Positions 1 to 5,716 of a stretch of 9,461 bases of DNA are shown in pieces. The DNA comes from UBA6022 sp036382575 (GTDB lineage: Bacteria > Patescibacteriota > Saccharimonadia > Saccharimonadales > Saccharimonadaceae): positions 1-9,461 of the forward strand of contig DASVHL010000013.1 in assembly GCA_036382575.1 (NCBI GenBank). Direction: 5' to 3'. The first letter of the stretch is position 1, and each line of letters begins with the position of its first letter. The position numbers and the translations under genes were made by a program. The notes under the pieces are model-generated. The model worked only from the letters and a program-made list of their open reading frames with translations. It was not told the origin of the DNA and did no database searches.

Positions 1-120
1 ACTAACAAGTGGTTCGTGGCTAGGGAAGACAGCAATCTCTCCGTCGGCAGTTGGCAAGATAACCTCGTAAACCTCTTGGTCAACTTTTTTGCCAAGCAGG
101 GTAATAAGTTCTAGATTCAT
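1..120 (-). CDS. atpC: F1Fo ATP synthase epsilon subunit, N-terminal part (cut by window edge)
   Basis: Forty codons from an ATG at 120 run to the left edge without a stop. The peptide starts MNLELITLLGKKVDQEVYEV and continues through an LPTADGEI...FPSHEPLV stretch, which matches the start of the epsilon beta-sandwich domain (family pattern: P-x-x-x-GE-I/L-x-x-x-P-x-H-x-P-L). Epsilon sits on the central stalk beside gamma and the c-ring and can inhibit ATP hydrolysis. No other in-frame start exists just upstream and no Shine-Dalgarno sequence precedes the ATG, but a TATAAT box ends 4 nt before it. The gene is separated from atpD by a membrane-protein gene and two terminators, unlike the usual atpD-atpC pair. 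Whether the C-terminal helical (inhibitory) domain is present cannot be seen. Confidence 0.88.
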   Translation of the reverse strand, partial: MNLELITLLGKKVDQEVYEVILPTADGEIAVFPSHEPLVS

Positions 121-124
121 ATCT

Positions 125-130
125 ATTATA
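125..130 (-). promoter_or_regulatory. -10 box (TATAAT) directly in front of atpC
   Basis: A perfect TATAAT on the minus strand lies just downstream of the T-run of a terminator and only 4 nt before the atpC ATG. No convincing -35 hexamer is found 16-18 nt upstream. If it is used, transcription would begin at or inside the start codon, giving a leaderless or start-trimmed mRNA. The close spacing and missing -35 keep confidence moderate. Confidence 0.4.
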
Positions 131-135
131 GTAAC

Positions 136-161
136 AAAAAAACTCGCTCATGGCGAGCGAG
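136..161 (-). terminator. Rho-independent terminator between the membrane-protein gene and atpC
   Basis: Read on the minus strand, CTCGCT (161-156) pairs with AGCGAG (148-143) around a 7-nt loop, followed at once by seven T (142-136). A 5-bp alternative pairing (157-153 with 147-143) is also possible. It lies about 65 nt after the stop of the three-helix membrane protein and just before the atpC TATAAT box, so it should end the upstream transcript. Confidence 0.75.
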
Positions 162-185
162 GAAGATGTAGTTTGAAGAAGATTG

Positions 186-221
186 TTTAGTAAGGGGCGG
201 CAATTGTCGCCCCTTACTAAA
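186..221. repeat. Perfect 14-bp inverted repeat (strong hairpin) without T-run
   Basis: The arms TTTAGTAAGGGGCG (186-199) and CGCCCCTTACTAAA (208-221) are exact reverse complements around an 8-nt spacer. It begins 4 nt after the stop codon of the minus-strand membrane-protein gene. Neither side has the T-tract of an intrinsic terminator. It could be an RNA 3'-end stabiliser, a processing site, the first half of a tandem terminator with the hairpin at 143-161, or a protein-binding palindrome. Confidence 0.8.
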
Positions 222-225
222 TCTG

Positions 226-573
226 CTAGCGAGCCGAGTGCAGAAACACACTCACAACGATCATAACAGCCGCAAACACAATCAAGCCTATGGCAAGATT
301 ACGAACCGGACGGCCATCCTCGCGATCATCGCGCGCCCTCCAGCCTAGCCAAACGGCGAAAAGTATCAGGAAGCCAGCCGCAAATGGGACAAGGACAAGG
401 CCGGCCCAGTGCAAAGCTTCTGATAAGGTATTCTGCACCCCCATACCCACTTCTGGGATAAAGAATATTGCAGCTACAACCACAGCGCACATGAAAATAT
501 TGATAACAAGCACGATATGCGAACGATGCTTTTTTCCACCATTTGCAGCACTTGACCAAAATGTGGGTGACAT
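226..573 (-). CDS. Small three-helix membrane protein of unknown function, inside the atp cluster
   Basis: This 115-residue protein is not recognised. It has a short basic N-terminus (KKHR at 14-17) and three hydrophobic helices at about 20-40, 55-78 and 91-111. The loop between helices 2 and 3 is strongly charged (residues 79-91, rich in R and D), which suggests N-in/C-out topology. The ATG at 573 is chosen because GGAGAAG (586-580) lies at ribosome-binding distance; an upstream in-frame TTG at 588 would place that motif inside the gene. It has its own extended -10 promoter and is closed by a hairpin and a terminator, so it is a separate unit between atpD and atpC. Its position suggests a link to ATP synthase assembly or the membrane sector, but this is inference from location only. 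It shows no similarity to known atp accessory proteins that I can see. Confidence 0.75.
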   Translation of the reverse strand: MSPTFWSSAANGGKKHRSHIVLVINIFMCAVVVAAIFFIPEVGMGVQNTLSEALHWAGLVLVPFAAGFLILFAVWLGWRARDDREDGRPVRNLAIGLIVFAAVMIVVSVFLHSAR

Positions 574-579
574 TTTCTT

Positions 580-586
580 CTTCTCC
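580..586 (-). promoter_or_regulatory. Ribosome binding site deciding the start at 573
   Basis: GGAGAAG on the minus strand lies 6 nt (9 nt measured from the GGAG core) before the ATG at 573. It favours this start over the in-frame TTG at 588, which overlaps the motif. Confidence 0.6.
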
Positions 587-624
587 AAACTACTAATGAA
601 CGAGTAAAAACTTACTTTTAATGC

Positions 625-653
625 ATTATACCATAATCATAATAAAAAAGCAA
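625..653 (-). promoter_or_regulatory. Extended -10 promoter of the membrane-protein gene
   Basis: On the minus strand TTGCTT (653-648) is followed after 17 nt by TATAAT (630-625), which is preceded by TGG, giving a full TGnTATAAT extended -10. The start codon at 573 is 51 nt downstream of the box, leaving room for a normal leader with a Shine-Dalgarno site. The -35 overlaps the tail of the atpD terminator. Confidence 0.65.
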
Positions 654-679
654 TCCCCACGTTGTTTTGTAGAGATTGC
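644..679 (-). terminator. Rho-independent terminator of the main atp operon (after atpD)
   Basis: On the minus strand GCAATCTCTAC (679-669) pairs with GTGGGGATTGC (660-650), 11 bp with two G-U pairs, around an 8-nt A-rich loop. Six T follow (649-644). It begins about 18 nt after the atpD stop and should end the main operon before atpC. Confidence 0.82.
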
Positions 680-697
680 CAAGGAGTGAGCGAGGAA

Positions 698-2077
698 CTA
701 GTCTTTTTTGTCAGCTAGGCTGCCAGCTGCCATATAGAACCAGCTTTCAGGCTTATCGTCGTATTTACCAGTCAAAATATCTTTAGCGTCGCGGATAGTA
801 TCCTCAAGCTTGATATACGCACCAGGCGCACCAGTAAACTGCTCGGCCACATAGAATGGCTGCGCAAAGAAACGCTGCAAACGACGAGCGCGGTTAACAA
901 TCTGCTTTTGATCATCAGATAGCTCTTCCATACCAAGGATGGCAATGATGTCTTGCAGTTCTTTGTACTGCTGCAGCACACGCTGTACTTCACGAGCAAC
1001 AGCATAGTGCTCTTCACCGACAACCTCTGGATCAAGGCTGTGCGATGAACTGTCGAGTACGTCAACAGCAGGGTAGATACCAATTTCTGTTAACGCACGG
1101 TTCATGACGATTGTCGCGTCAAGGTGAGCAAAGGTCGTTGCTGGCGCTGGGTCAGTAAGGTCGTCAGCAGGTACGTAGACAGCCTGTACAGAGGTAATTG
1201 AACCCTTTTTCGTCGATGTAATACGTTCTTGTAGCGCACCCATTTCTTGCTGGAGGTTAGGCTGGTAACCTACAGCCGATGGCAAACGACCAAGCAGTGC
1301 TGAGACTTCGGCACCAGCCTGTGTGTAACGATAAATATTATCGATAAACAAAAGAACATCTTTACCTTCGTCACGGAATGCTTCGGCCATCGCAAGCCCT
1401 GACAACGCAACACGAAGACGAGCTCCAGGTGGCTCATTCATCTGTCCAAAGACAAGGCTGGTTTTACCAAGTACGCCTGCATCAGCCATTTCATGATAGA
1501 GGTCATTACCTTCACGAGTACGCTCACCGACACCGGCAAACACACTGTTACCACTGTGGAATTTCGCGATGTTGTTGATCAGCTCTTGAATAAGAACGGT
1601 CTTACCGACACCAGCACCGGCGAAGAGGCCAGCTTTACCACCCTTGGTTAGTGGGGCAATAAGGTCGATAACCTTGATACCCGTTTCAAGAATTTCAGTC
1701 TTGTTCGCCTGCTCTGAAAGGGCAGGTGGCTGACGGTGAATAGACGCGCGCTTGCCTTTAGGAGCTGGTTGGCCATCGATTGGCTCACCAACAACGTTGA
1801 ACATGCGGCCTTGGGTATCAGCGCCGACTGGGACACTAATCGAAGCGCCAGTAGCAACAACGTCTTGACCGCGACGAAGGCCGTCAGTACTCGACATAGC
1901 AATTGCACGAACCGTGCGCTCATCAAGGTGCTGGGCAACCTCTAGGGTAATAGTTTTTTTATCGTGCACGATTTCTAGCGCATCATACATAGCCGGCAGA
2001 TGCTTGGCTTCAAATTCTACGTCGACAACCACACCAACCACTTGGATAATGTGTCCGACAGCCTGTTCTTTACTCAT
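698..2077 (-). CDS. atpD: F1Fo ATP synthase beta subunit (catalytic)
   Basis: This catalytic subunit of the F1 head makes ATP in three alternating sites at the interface with alpha. From the chosen start the protein has 459 residues, normal for the family. The P-loop AGAGVGKT is at 153-160, the catalytic glutamate is in GERTRE (E185), the Walker B aspartate is in LLFIDN (D246), and the adenine-stacking Tyr is in GIYPAVD (Y335). A DELSEED-like loop (MEELSDD, 383-389) contacts gamma. The first P-loop glycine is Ala, and the usual DSTSR motif reads DSSSH. The ATG at 2077 is preferred because AGGAG ends 6 nt before it; ATGs at 2080 and 2098 are in frame, and a longer form would add up to 7 residues. 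The gene follows atpG closely and is last in the main operon. Confidence 0.98.
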   Translation of the reverse strand: MSKEQAVGHIIQVVGVVVDVEFEAKHLPAMYDALEIVHDKKTITLEVAQHLDERTVRAIAMSSTDGLRRGQDVVATGASISVPVGADTQGRMFNVVGEPIDGQPAPKGKRASIHRQPPALSEQANKTEILETGIKVIDLIAPLTKGGKAGLFAGAGVGKTVLIQELINNIAKFHSGNSVFAGVGERTREGNDLYHEMADAGVLGKTSLVFGQMNEPPGARLRVALSGLAMAEAFRDEGKDVLLFIDNIYRYTQAGAEVSALLGRLPSAVGYQPNLQQEMGALQERITSTKKGSITSVQAVYVPADDLTDPAPATTFAHLDATIVMNRALTEIGIYPAVDVLDSSSHSLDPEVVGEEHYAVAREVQRVLQQYKELQDIIAILGMEELSDDQKQIVNRARRLQRFFAQPFYVAEQFTGAPGAYIKLEDTIRDAKDILTGKYDDKPESWFYMAAGSLADKKD

Positions 2078-2083
2078 CATTTT

Positions 2084-2088
2084 CTCCT
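2084..2088 (-). promoter_or_regulatory. Ribosome binding site deciding the atpD start
   Basis: AGGAG on the minus strand lies 6 nt before the ATG at 2077 and 3 nt before the adjacent ATG at 2080. It sits inside the longer reading frame that begins at 2098, which argues against that upstream start. Confidence 0.65.
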
Positions 2089-2102
2089 TATTAATCATGT
2101 CG

Positions 2103-2972
2103 TTACTCGCTCAGTGCCTCTACACCACCTGATATTTCGGCCAATTCCTGGGTGATGGCGCCTTGGCGGGCTTTATTCATCTCTAGCGTCAAATCATCAG
2201 CTAGTTCAGATGCATTATCAGTCGCGTTCTTCATGGCGATCATGCGCATGCTGTGTTCGCTGGCACGTGCGTCCAGTAATGCCTGGAAGATTTGGGCTGA
2301 GATCAAACGATAGGTGACACCGTTCAGTACTTCTTCTGCGTTTGGCTCGTAAATCGAATTGATCACATCATCAGACACTTCTGTCTCTTCAAAACCAGCT
2401 GGCAAAATGCGCTTGACGGTCGCTTGCTGGATCATACCACTAACAAATTTAGTATAGATGATATCAACCGCGTCCACTTCACCGGCCTTGAACTGGGCAA
2501 TTGCCGTATCAAGAATCGCATGTAGCTCGTTTGAACCTGGATGGTCAGGAAGGTTTTCGTACACTCCCAAAATGTCAGCGTGGTTCAAGCGAATCGCATA
2601 TTGTGATGCCTTGCGGCCAACAGCAATTGATTTACTGTGAATGTCATTGGCTTTATCCTCGCGTAATTCCTTGATGTAGGTGCGGGCAATATTACTGTTA
2701 TACGCACCAGCGAGACCCTTGTCAGCAGCAACTACGATCAGTAGACGGCTCTTGACTGTACGAGCCTGGAACAGTGGGTGCTGGTCAGTAATGCCTTGGC
2801 TGGCAAAGTATGTCAACAACTCATTTGCCGCATGCGTATACGCAAATGCAGCCTTGTCAGCTTCTTGGGCACGACGCATCTTACTTGCCGCAACCATTTG
2901 CATGGCCTTGGTAATCTGCTTGGTGCTTTTGACCGAGCGAATGCGTGATTTTAGTTGCTGAGTTGAAGCCAC
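2103..2972 (-). CDS. atpG: F1Fo ATP synthase gamma subunit (rotor shaft)
   Basis: The 289-residue central-stalk protein rotates inside the alpha3-beta3 head and couples it to the c-ring. The N-terminal helix begins MASTQQLKSRIRSVKSTKQI and continues with the family pattern TKAMQMVAASKMRRAQ. The C-terminal helix carries ASEHSMRMIAMKNATDNA and then NKARQGAITQELAEI, both diagnostic of gamma; together these helices form the coiled-coil shaft. The region between is the Rossmann-like globular part. The start codon is GTG at 2972, 3 nt after the atpA stop, with GAGG from the end of atpA at ribosome-binding distance, so translation is probably coupled to atpA. atpD follows within about 25 nt. Confidence 0.97.
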   Translation of the reverse strand: MASTQQLKSRIRSVKSTKQITKAMQMVAASKMRRAQEADKAAFAYTHAANELLTYFASQGITDQHPLFQARTVKSRLLIVVAADKGLAGAYNSNIARTYIKELREDKANDIHSKSIAVGRKASQYAIRLNHADILGVYENLPDHPGSNELHAILDTAIAQFKAGEVDAVDIIYTKFVSGMIQQATVKRILPAGFEETEVSDDVINSIYEPNAEEVLNGVTYRLISAQIFQALLDARASEHSMRMIAMKNATDNASELADDLTLEMNKARQGAITQELAEISGGVEALSE

Positions 2973-2975
2973 GTA

Positions 2976-4505
2976 CTAGTCCTCGAAACCTTTAGCGCTT
3001 GAAACAGCGACTTTATGAAGCAATTTAGTAACCTCTTCAGATGGTTTGTCGCCCTTATCAAGTGTGCGCATGTCGTCTTTGTGTTCAGTCCATAGGCGAG
3101 TAAGAAGGGCTGTCTGTGCATCTTTAATCTTAGCGACAGAAACCTTGTCGAATAGACCATTAGACACGGCATACATACTGGCAACCTGTTCCCAAACGCT
3201 CATTGGCAAGTACTGGTGTTGTTTTAGAAGTTCAGTTAGGCGCTGACCACGATCAATTTGTGACTTAGTCTCTTCGTCAAGATCACTACCAAACTGTGCA
3301 AAGCTTGCAAGTTCACGGAACTGTGAAAGGCCAAGCTTCAAGTGACCACTGACAGATTTAACAGCCTTGGTCTGTGCAGCACCACCAACACGACTAACTG
3401 ATAGACCAGCAGAAATCGCTGGACGGATACCTTGGTAGAATAGGTCTGTTTCCATAAAGATTTGACCGTCGGTGATCGAGATCACGTTAGTTGGAATGTA
3501 GGCACTAATGTCACCAGCCTGCGTCTCAATAATTGGCAGCGCAGTCAAGCTACCGGCACCAAGTTCGTCTGACAGTTTTGCTGAACGCTCTAGTAAGCGA
3601 GAGTGAAGGTAGAACACGTCACCAGGGAAAGCTTCGCGTCCTGGTGGGCGACGAAGAAGTAGTGACATTTGGCGATAGGCGACGGCATGCTTGGTAAGAT
3701 CATCGTAGATCATCAATGCGTGCTGTTTGTTATCGCGGAAGTATTCACCCATAGCAGTTGCGGCGTACGGCGCAAGGTACAGCATAGATGCTGGATCACT
3801 TGGGCCAGTTGCAACAATGATCGTTTGATCCATCACACCTTCTTGCTTGAGGCGGTCAACCAGGCGAGCAATCTTTGAGAGTTTCTGACCGATCGCAACA
3901 TAGACGTTGACCACACCAGTTTTCTGCTTGGCCTGGTTAATCATCGTGTCGATAGCAATGGCAGTTTTACCAGTTTGGCGGTCACCAATGATTAGCTCAC
4001 GCTGACCACGACCGATAGGGAACATGGCGTCGATGGCCATAATACCGGTCATCAGTGGTTCGTGGACTGATTTACGGCCCATAACGCCGATCGCTTCGCG
4101 CTCCACAAGACCAGTTTTCTTAGTCTTGATTGGACCAGCGCCATCAAGTGGGCGTCCGAGTGGATCAACCACGCGGCCAAGTAGTTCGGGGCCGACTGGC
4201 ACTTCAAGAGTCGTGCCTTTTAGACGGACAGTGTCACCGGCAGATACACTGGCATCAGAACCAAGGAGCACTGCACCAATTTCGTCTTCCATAAGGTTCA
4301 AGGCAAAGGCTTCAACCACGCCGTCTTTTGTTTCAATTTCAAGCATTTCCGAGAAACCGGCACTTCGTAGGCCGTGTACCCAAGCGACACCATCACCAAT
4401 CTTGGTAACAGTACCGACACTTTCAAGTCCGCCGGCTACTTCAATATTCGCAATACTTTTGCGTAGCTGTGCGGCTAGTTCCGTTACTTTAATATCTGCT
4501 GCCAT
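2976..4505 (-). CDS. atpA: F1Fo ATP synthase alpha subunit
   Basis: This is the non-catalytic nucleotide-binding subunit of the F1 head; it forms the hexamer with beta and supplies the arginine finger. The 509-residue length is normal. The N-terminal helix (DIKVTELAAQLRKSI) is the usual delta-binding segment. It is followed by the beta-barrel, the P-loop GDRQTGKT (174-181), the IYDDLTKHAVAYRQ Walker B region, the RRPPGREAFPGDVFYLHSR block, and SVSRVGGAAQ with the arginine finger R372. Nothing essential is missing. Two ATG codons are adjacent (4508 and 4505); GAGGAG lies only 1 nt before the first and 4 nt before the second, so 4505 is preferred, with a one-residue difference. It follows atpH after 13-16 nt. 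Confidence 0.98.
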   Translation of the reverse strand: MAADIKVTELAAQLRKSIANIEVAGGLESVGTVTKIGDGVAWVHGLRSAGFSEMLEIETKDGVVEAFALNLMEDEIGAVLLGSDASVSAGDTVRLKGTTLEVPVGPELLGRVVDPLGRPLDGAGPIKTKKTGLVEREAIGVMGRKSVHEPLMTGIMAIDAMFPIGRGQRELIIGDRQTGKTAIAIDTMINQAKQKTGVVNVYVAIGQKLSKIARLVDRLKQEGVMDQTIIVATGPSDPASMLYLAPYAATAMGEYFRDNKQHALMIYDDLTKHAVAYRQMSLLLRRPPGREAFPGDVFYLHSRLLERSAKLSDELGAGSLTALPIIETQAGDISAYIPTNVISITDGQIFMETDLFYQGIRPAISAGLSVSRVGGAAQTKAVKSVSGHLKLGLSQFRELASFAQFGSDLDEETKSQIDRGQRLTELLKQHQYLPMSVWEQVASMYAVSNGLFDKVSVAKIKDAQTALLTRLWTEHKDDMRTLDKGDKPSEEVTKLLHKVAVSSAKGFED

Positions 4506-4509
4506 CATG

Positions 4510-4515
4510 CTCCTC
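4510..4515 (-). promoter_or_regulatory. Strong ribosome binding site of atpA
   Basis: GAGGAG on the minus strand is followed by one base and a tandem ATGATG. Spacing favours the second ATG. It is among the strongest such sites in the operon, in line with the need for three alpha subunits per complex. Confidence 0.6.
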
Positions 4516-4521
4516 TTTTTC

Positions 4522-4908
4522 TTACAATTGTTTTGCCCGCAGGGCGTTTAATTTGTGTCGAATCGTTCCGTCAAAACGCTTACCAGGGGTATCGATACGG
4601 ATGCCTCCCAAAAGCGCTTCGTCGACTGATTCGCGTAGCTGGACTGACTTTGCGCCAAGCATCTTAGTAATCTCAGCCTTCACCGCAGCGTCAAGCGGAC
4701 GAGCGCTTGTGACGTCAGCTGCGACAACACCCTTATCAGCTAGTGCGGCTTCGATGTCACGTACCAATAGGTCAAGTTCGCGTGTTCGCCGAGTCGTCAC
4801 TAAATACGCTGCTAGTTCGCACAGCACTTCATCAGCTGAAGCTTTGCCACTAAGCAGTTTGTCAGTGACAAACAAAGCGATTTTACGACGAGACAAACGA
4901 ATGGCCAT
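4522..4908 (-). CDS. atpH: F1Fo ATP synthase delta subunit (OSCP), shortened
   Basis: Delta links the b stalk to the top of the alpha3-beta3 head. The C-terminal half carries the family signature: VTSARPLDAAVKAEI near 66-80, then LLGGIRIDTPGKRFDGTI (about 99-116) and a final basic helix. The whole protein has only 128 residues against about 175-180 in most bacteria. The missing part is in the N-terminal helical bundle that grips alpha, which is reduced to about 55-60 residues. The ATG at 4908 comes 3 nt after the atpF stop without a clear ribosome binding site, so translation is probably coupled. No frameshifted extension is needed, because the gene fits exactly between its neighbours. Confidence 0.93.
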   Translation of the reverse strand: MAIRLSRRKIALFVTDKLLSGKASADEVLCELAAYLVTTRRTRELDLLVRDIEAALADKGVVAADVTSARPLDAAVKAEITKMLGAKSVQLRESVDEALLGGIRIDTPGKRFDGTIRHKLNALRAKQL

Positions 4909-4911
4909 AGT

Positions 4912-5448
4912 TTACTTAGCGTCCTTAATTGCTGCCGAAATAACTGCAGCATCAATCTTAGGTGTGACCGTTTTGCCAACAACTTGTTCAGTCGCTAGCG
5001 CCACTAGTTCAACCGTTTCATTATGCAAAGCTTTTTTTGCTGCCACGATACTTTTATCAATCTCAGCATGGGCGTCGGCCACAATGCGTTCAGCTTGGGT
5101 TTTAGACTTTTGCTCTGCAGCTTCAAGCGCGGCCGCTGCCTCTTCTTTGGCAGTCGTAACAATTTCACTCGCTTCGACACGAGCTTTTTTGAGTAGCTTC
5201 TCAATTTCAGTCGTGGCTTCGGCTGCTTTTTTCTCAGCCTTGGCTGCAGCAGTTGTACCAGCCTCAATTTTTGCCTGTCGCTCATCAACTACTTTGATAA
5301 ATACTGGGTAAACAAATTTACCAAGTAGCAACACCAAAATAAGAAAGGCGATTGCCTGAAAAATCAGCATGGCAAAATCTATACCAAGCGCACCAAACAC
5401 ACCACCAGAAGCTGGTTCTGTCGTTGCGAGTTGTGTCAGTATATTCAT
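4912..5448 (-). CDS. atpF: F1Fo ATP synthase b subunit (peripheral stalk)
   Basis: The protein has 178 residues. It has a short N-terminal segment, one membrane helix at about 25-46 (IDFAMLIFQAIAFLILVLLL), then a long Ala/Glu/Lys-rich amphipathic helix (about 55-155) that forms the dimeric stator stalk. The C-terminal tail (TVTPKIDAAVISAAI) is the delta-binding end. A single copy of the gene suggests a b2 homodimer. The start ATG at 5448 is 15 nt after the atpE stop and has only a weak ribosome binding site. It overlaps no neighbour and leads into atpH with a 3-nt gap. Confidence 0.96.
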   Translation of the reverse strand: MNILTQLATTEPASGGVFGALGIDFAMLIFQAIAFLILVLLLGKFVYPVFIKVVDERQAKIEAGTTAAAKAEKKAAEATTEIEKLLKKARVEASEIVTTAKEEAAAALEAAEQKSKTQAERIVADAHAEIDKSIVAAKKALHNETVELVALATEQVVGKTVTPKIDAAVISAAIKDAK

Positions 5449-5463
5449 GCGAAGTTACTAAAC

Positions 5464-5679
5464 CTAACCGATAAATTTCGCGATAATAGCAACAACGATA
5501 CCGATAATTGCAAGTGAGTCTGAGAAGACGATCGCAGTAATCATCAGCGTACGAATGTCGCTTAGTTTTTCTGGGTTACGACCAAGTGCGTTCAACGCAC
5601 CAGCGCCGATAAAACCAACACCAAGTGCAGCACCGAGTGCAGGTAGGGCGTAGGTAAGTCCAAATGCTAGTTGTTCCAT
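5464..5679 (-). CDS. atpE: F1Fo ATP synthase c subunit (rotor ring)
   Basis: This 71-residue helical hairpin forms the ion-driven ring. Helix 1 has the glycine-rich ALGAALGVGFIGAGALNALG packing motif. The polar loop is GRNPEKLSD (R34-N-P). Helix 2 carries the ion-binding carboxylate as Asp (D54 in VFSDSLAI). Most bacteria have Glu here; E. coli also has Asp. The helix-1 position that is Gln in sodium-binding rings is Val (V21), and the Thr and Tyr ligands of such rings are also absent, so proton coupling is more likely. A strong AAGGAG lies 8 nt before the ATG, and a predicted extra promoter precedes it, fitting the need for many copies per complex. Confidence 0.97.
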   Translation of the reverse strand: MEQLAFGLTYALPALGAALGVGFIGAGALNALGRNPEKLSDIRTLMITAIVFSDSLAIIGIVVAIIAKFIG

Positions 5680-5687
5680 TAATATTT

Positions 5688-5693
5688 CTCCTT
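5688..5693 (-). promoter_or_regulatory. Strong ribosome binding site of atpE
   Basis: AAGGAG on the minus strand lies 8 nt before the atpE ATG. It is much better than the sites of atpB, atpF and atpH, which fits the high copy number of c per complex. Confidence 0.7.
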
Positions 5694-5707
5694 TAAATTA
5701 TGTTCAA

Positions 5708-5716
5708 ATTATATCA
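5708..5716 (-). promoter_or_regulatory. Extended -10 element in front of atpE, overlapping the atpB stop codon
   Basis: On the minus strand TGATATAAT (5716-5708) is a perfect TGnTATAAT extended -10. Its first three bases are the TGA stop codon of atpB. No good -35 is seen, which extended -10 promoters can tolerate. Transcription would start near 5701, giving a leader of about 20 nt that contains the AAGGAG of atpE. Confidence 0.5.

Noticed and set aside
290..607. Plus-strand open frame over the membrane-protein gene
   Set aside because: The minus-strand frame has coherent membrane helices, a ribosome binding site, promoter and terminator; the plus frame has none of these.
1315..1350. NIYRYT instead of NIFRFT in beta as an unusual substitution
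   Set aside because: E. coli beta also has NIYRYT, so this is ordinary variation.
4024..4551. Plus-strand open frame of 175 codons over atpA
   Set aside because: It is antisense to the conserved start of atpA, and its translation is Ser/Pro/Thr-rich with no domain.
4553..5311. Long plus-strand open frame (252 codons) over atpH and atpF
   Set aside because: It is fully antisense to two conserved subunits, has a Ser/Ala-rich composition typical of a shadow frame, and has no promoter or ribosome binding site.
5714..5716. Possible TGA recoding as glycine, as in some Patescibacteria
   Set aside because: atpB and the small zinc-protein gene both end sensibly at TGA, and no conserved protein here needs an internal TGA to be read.
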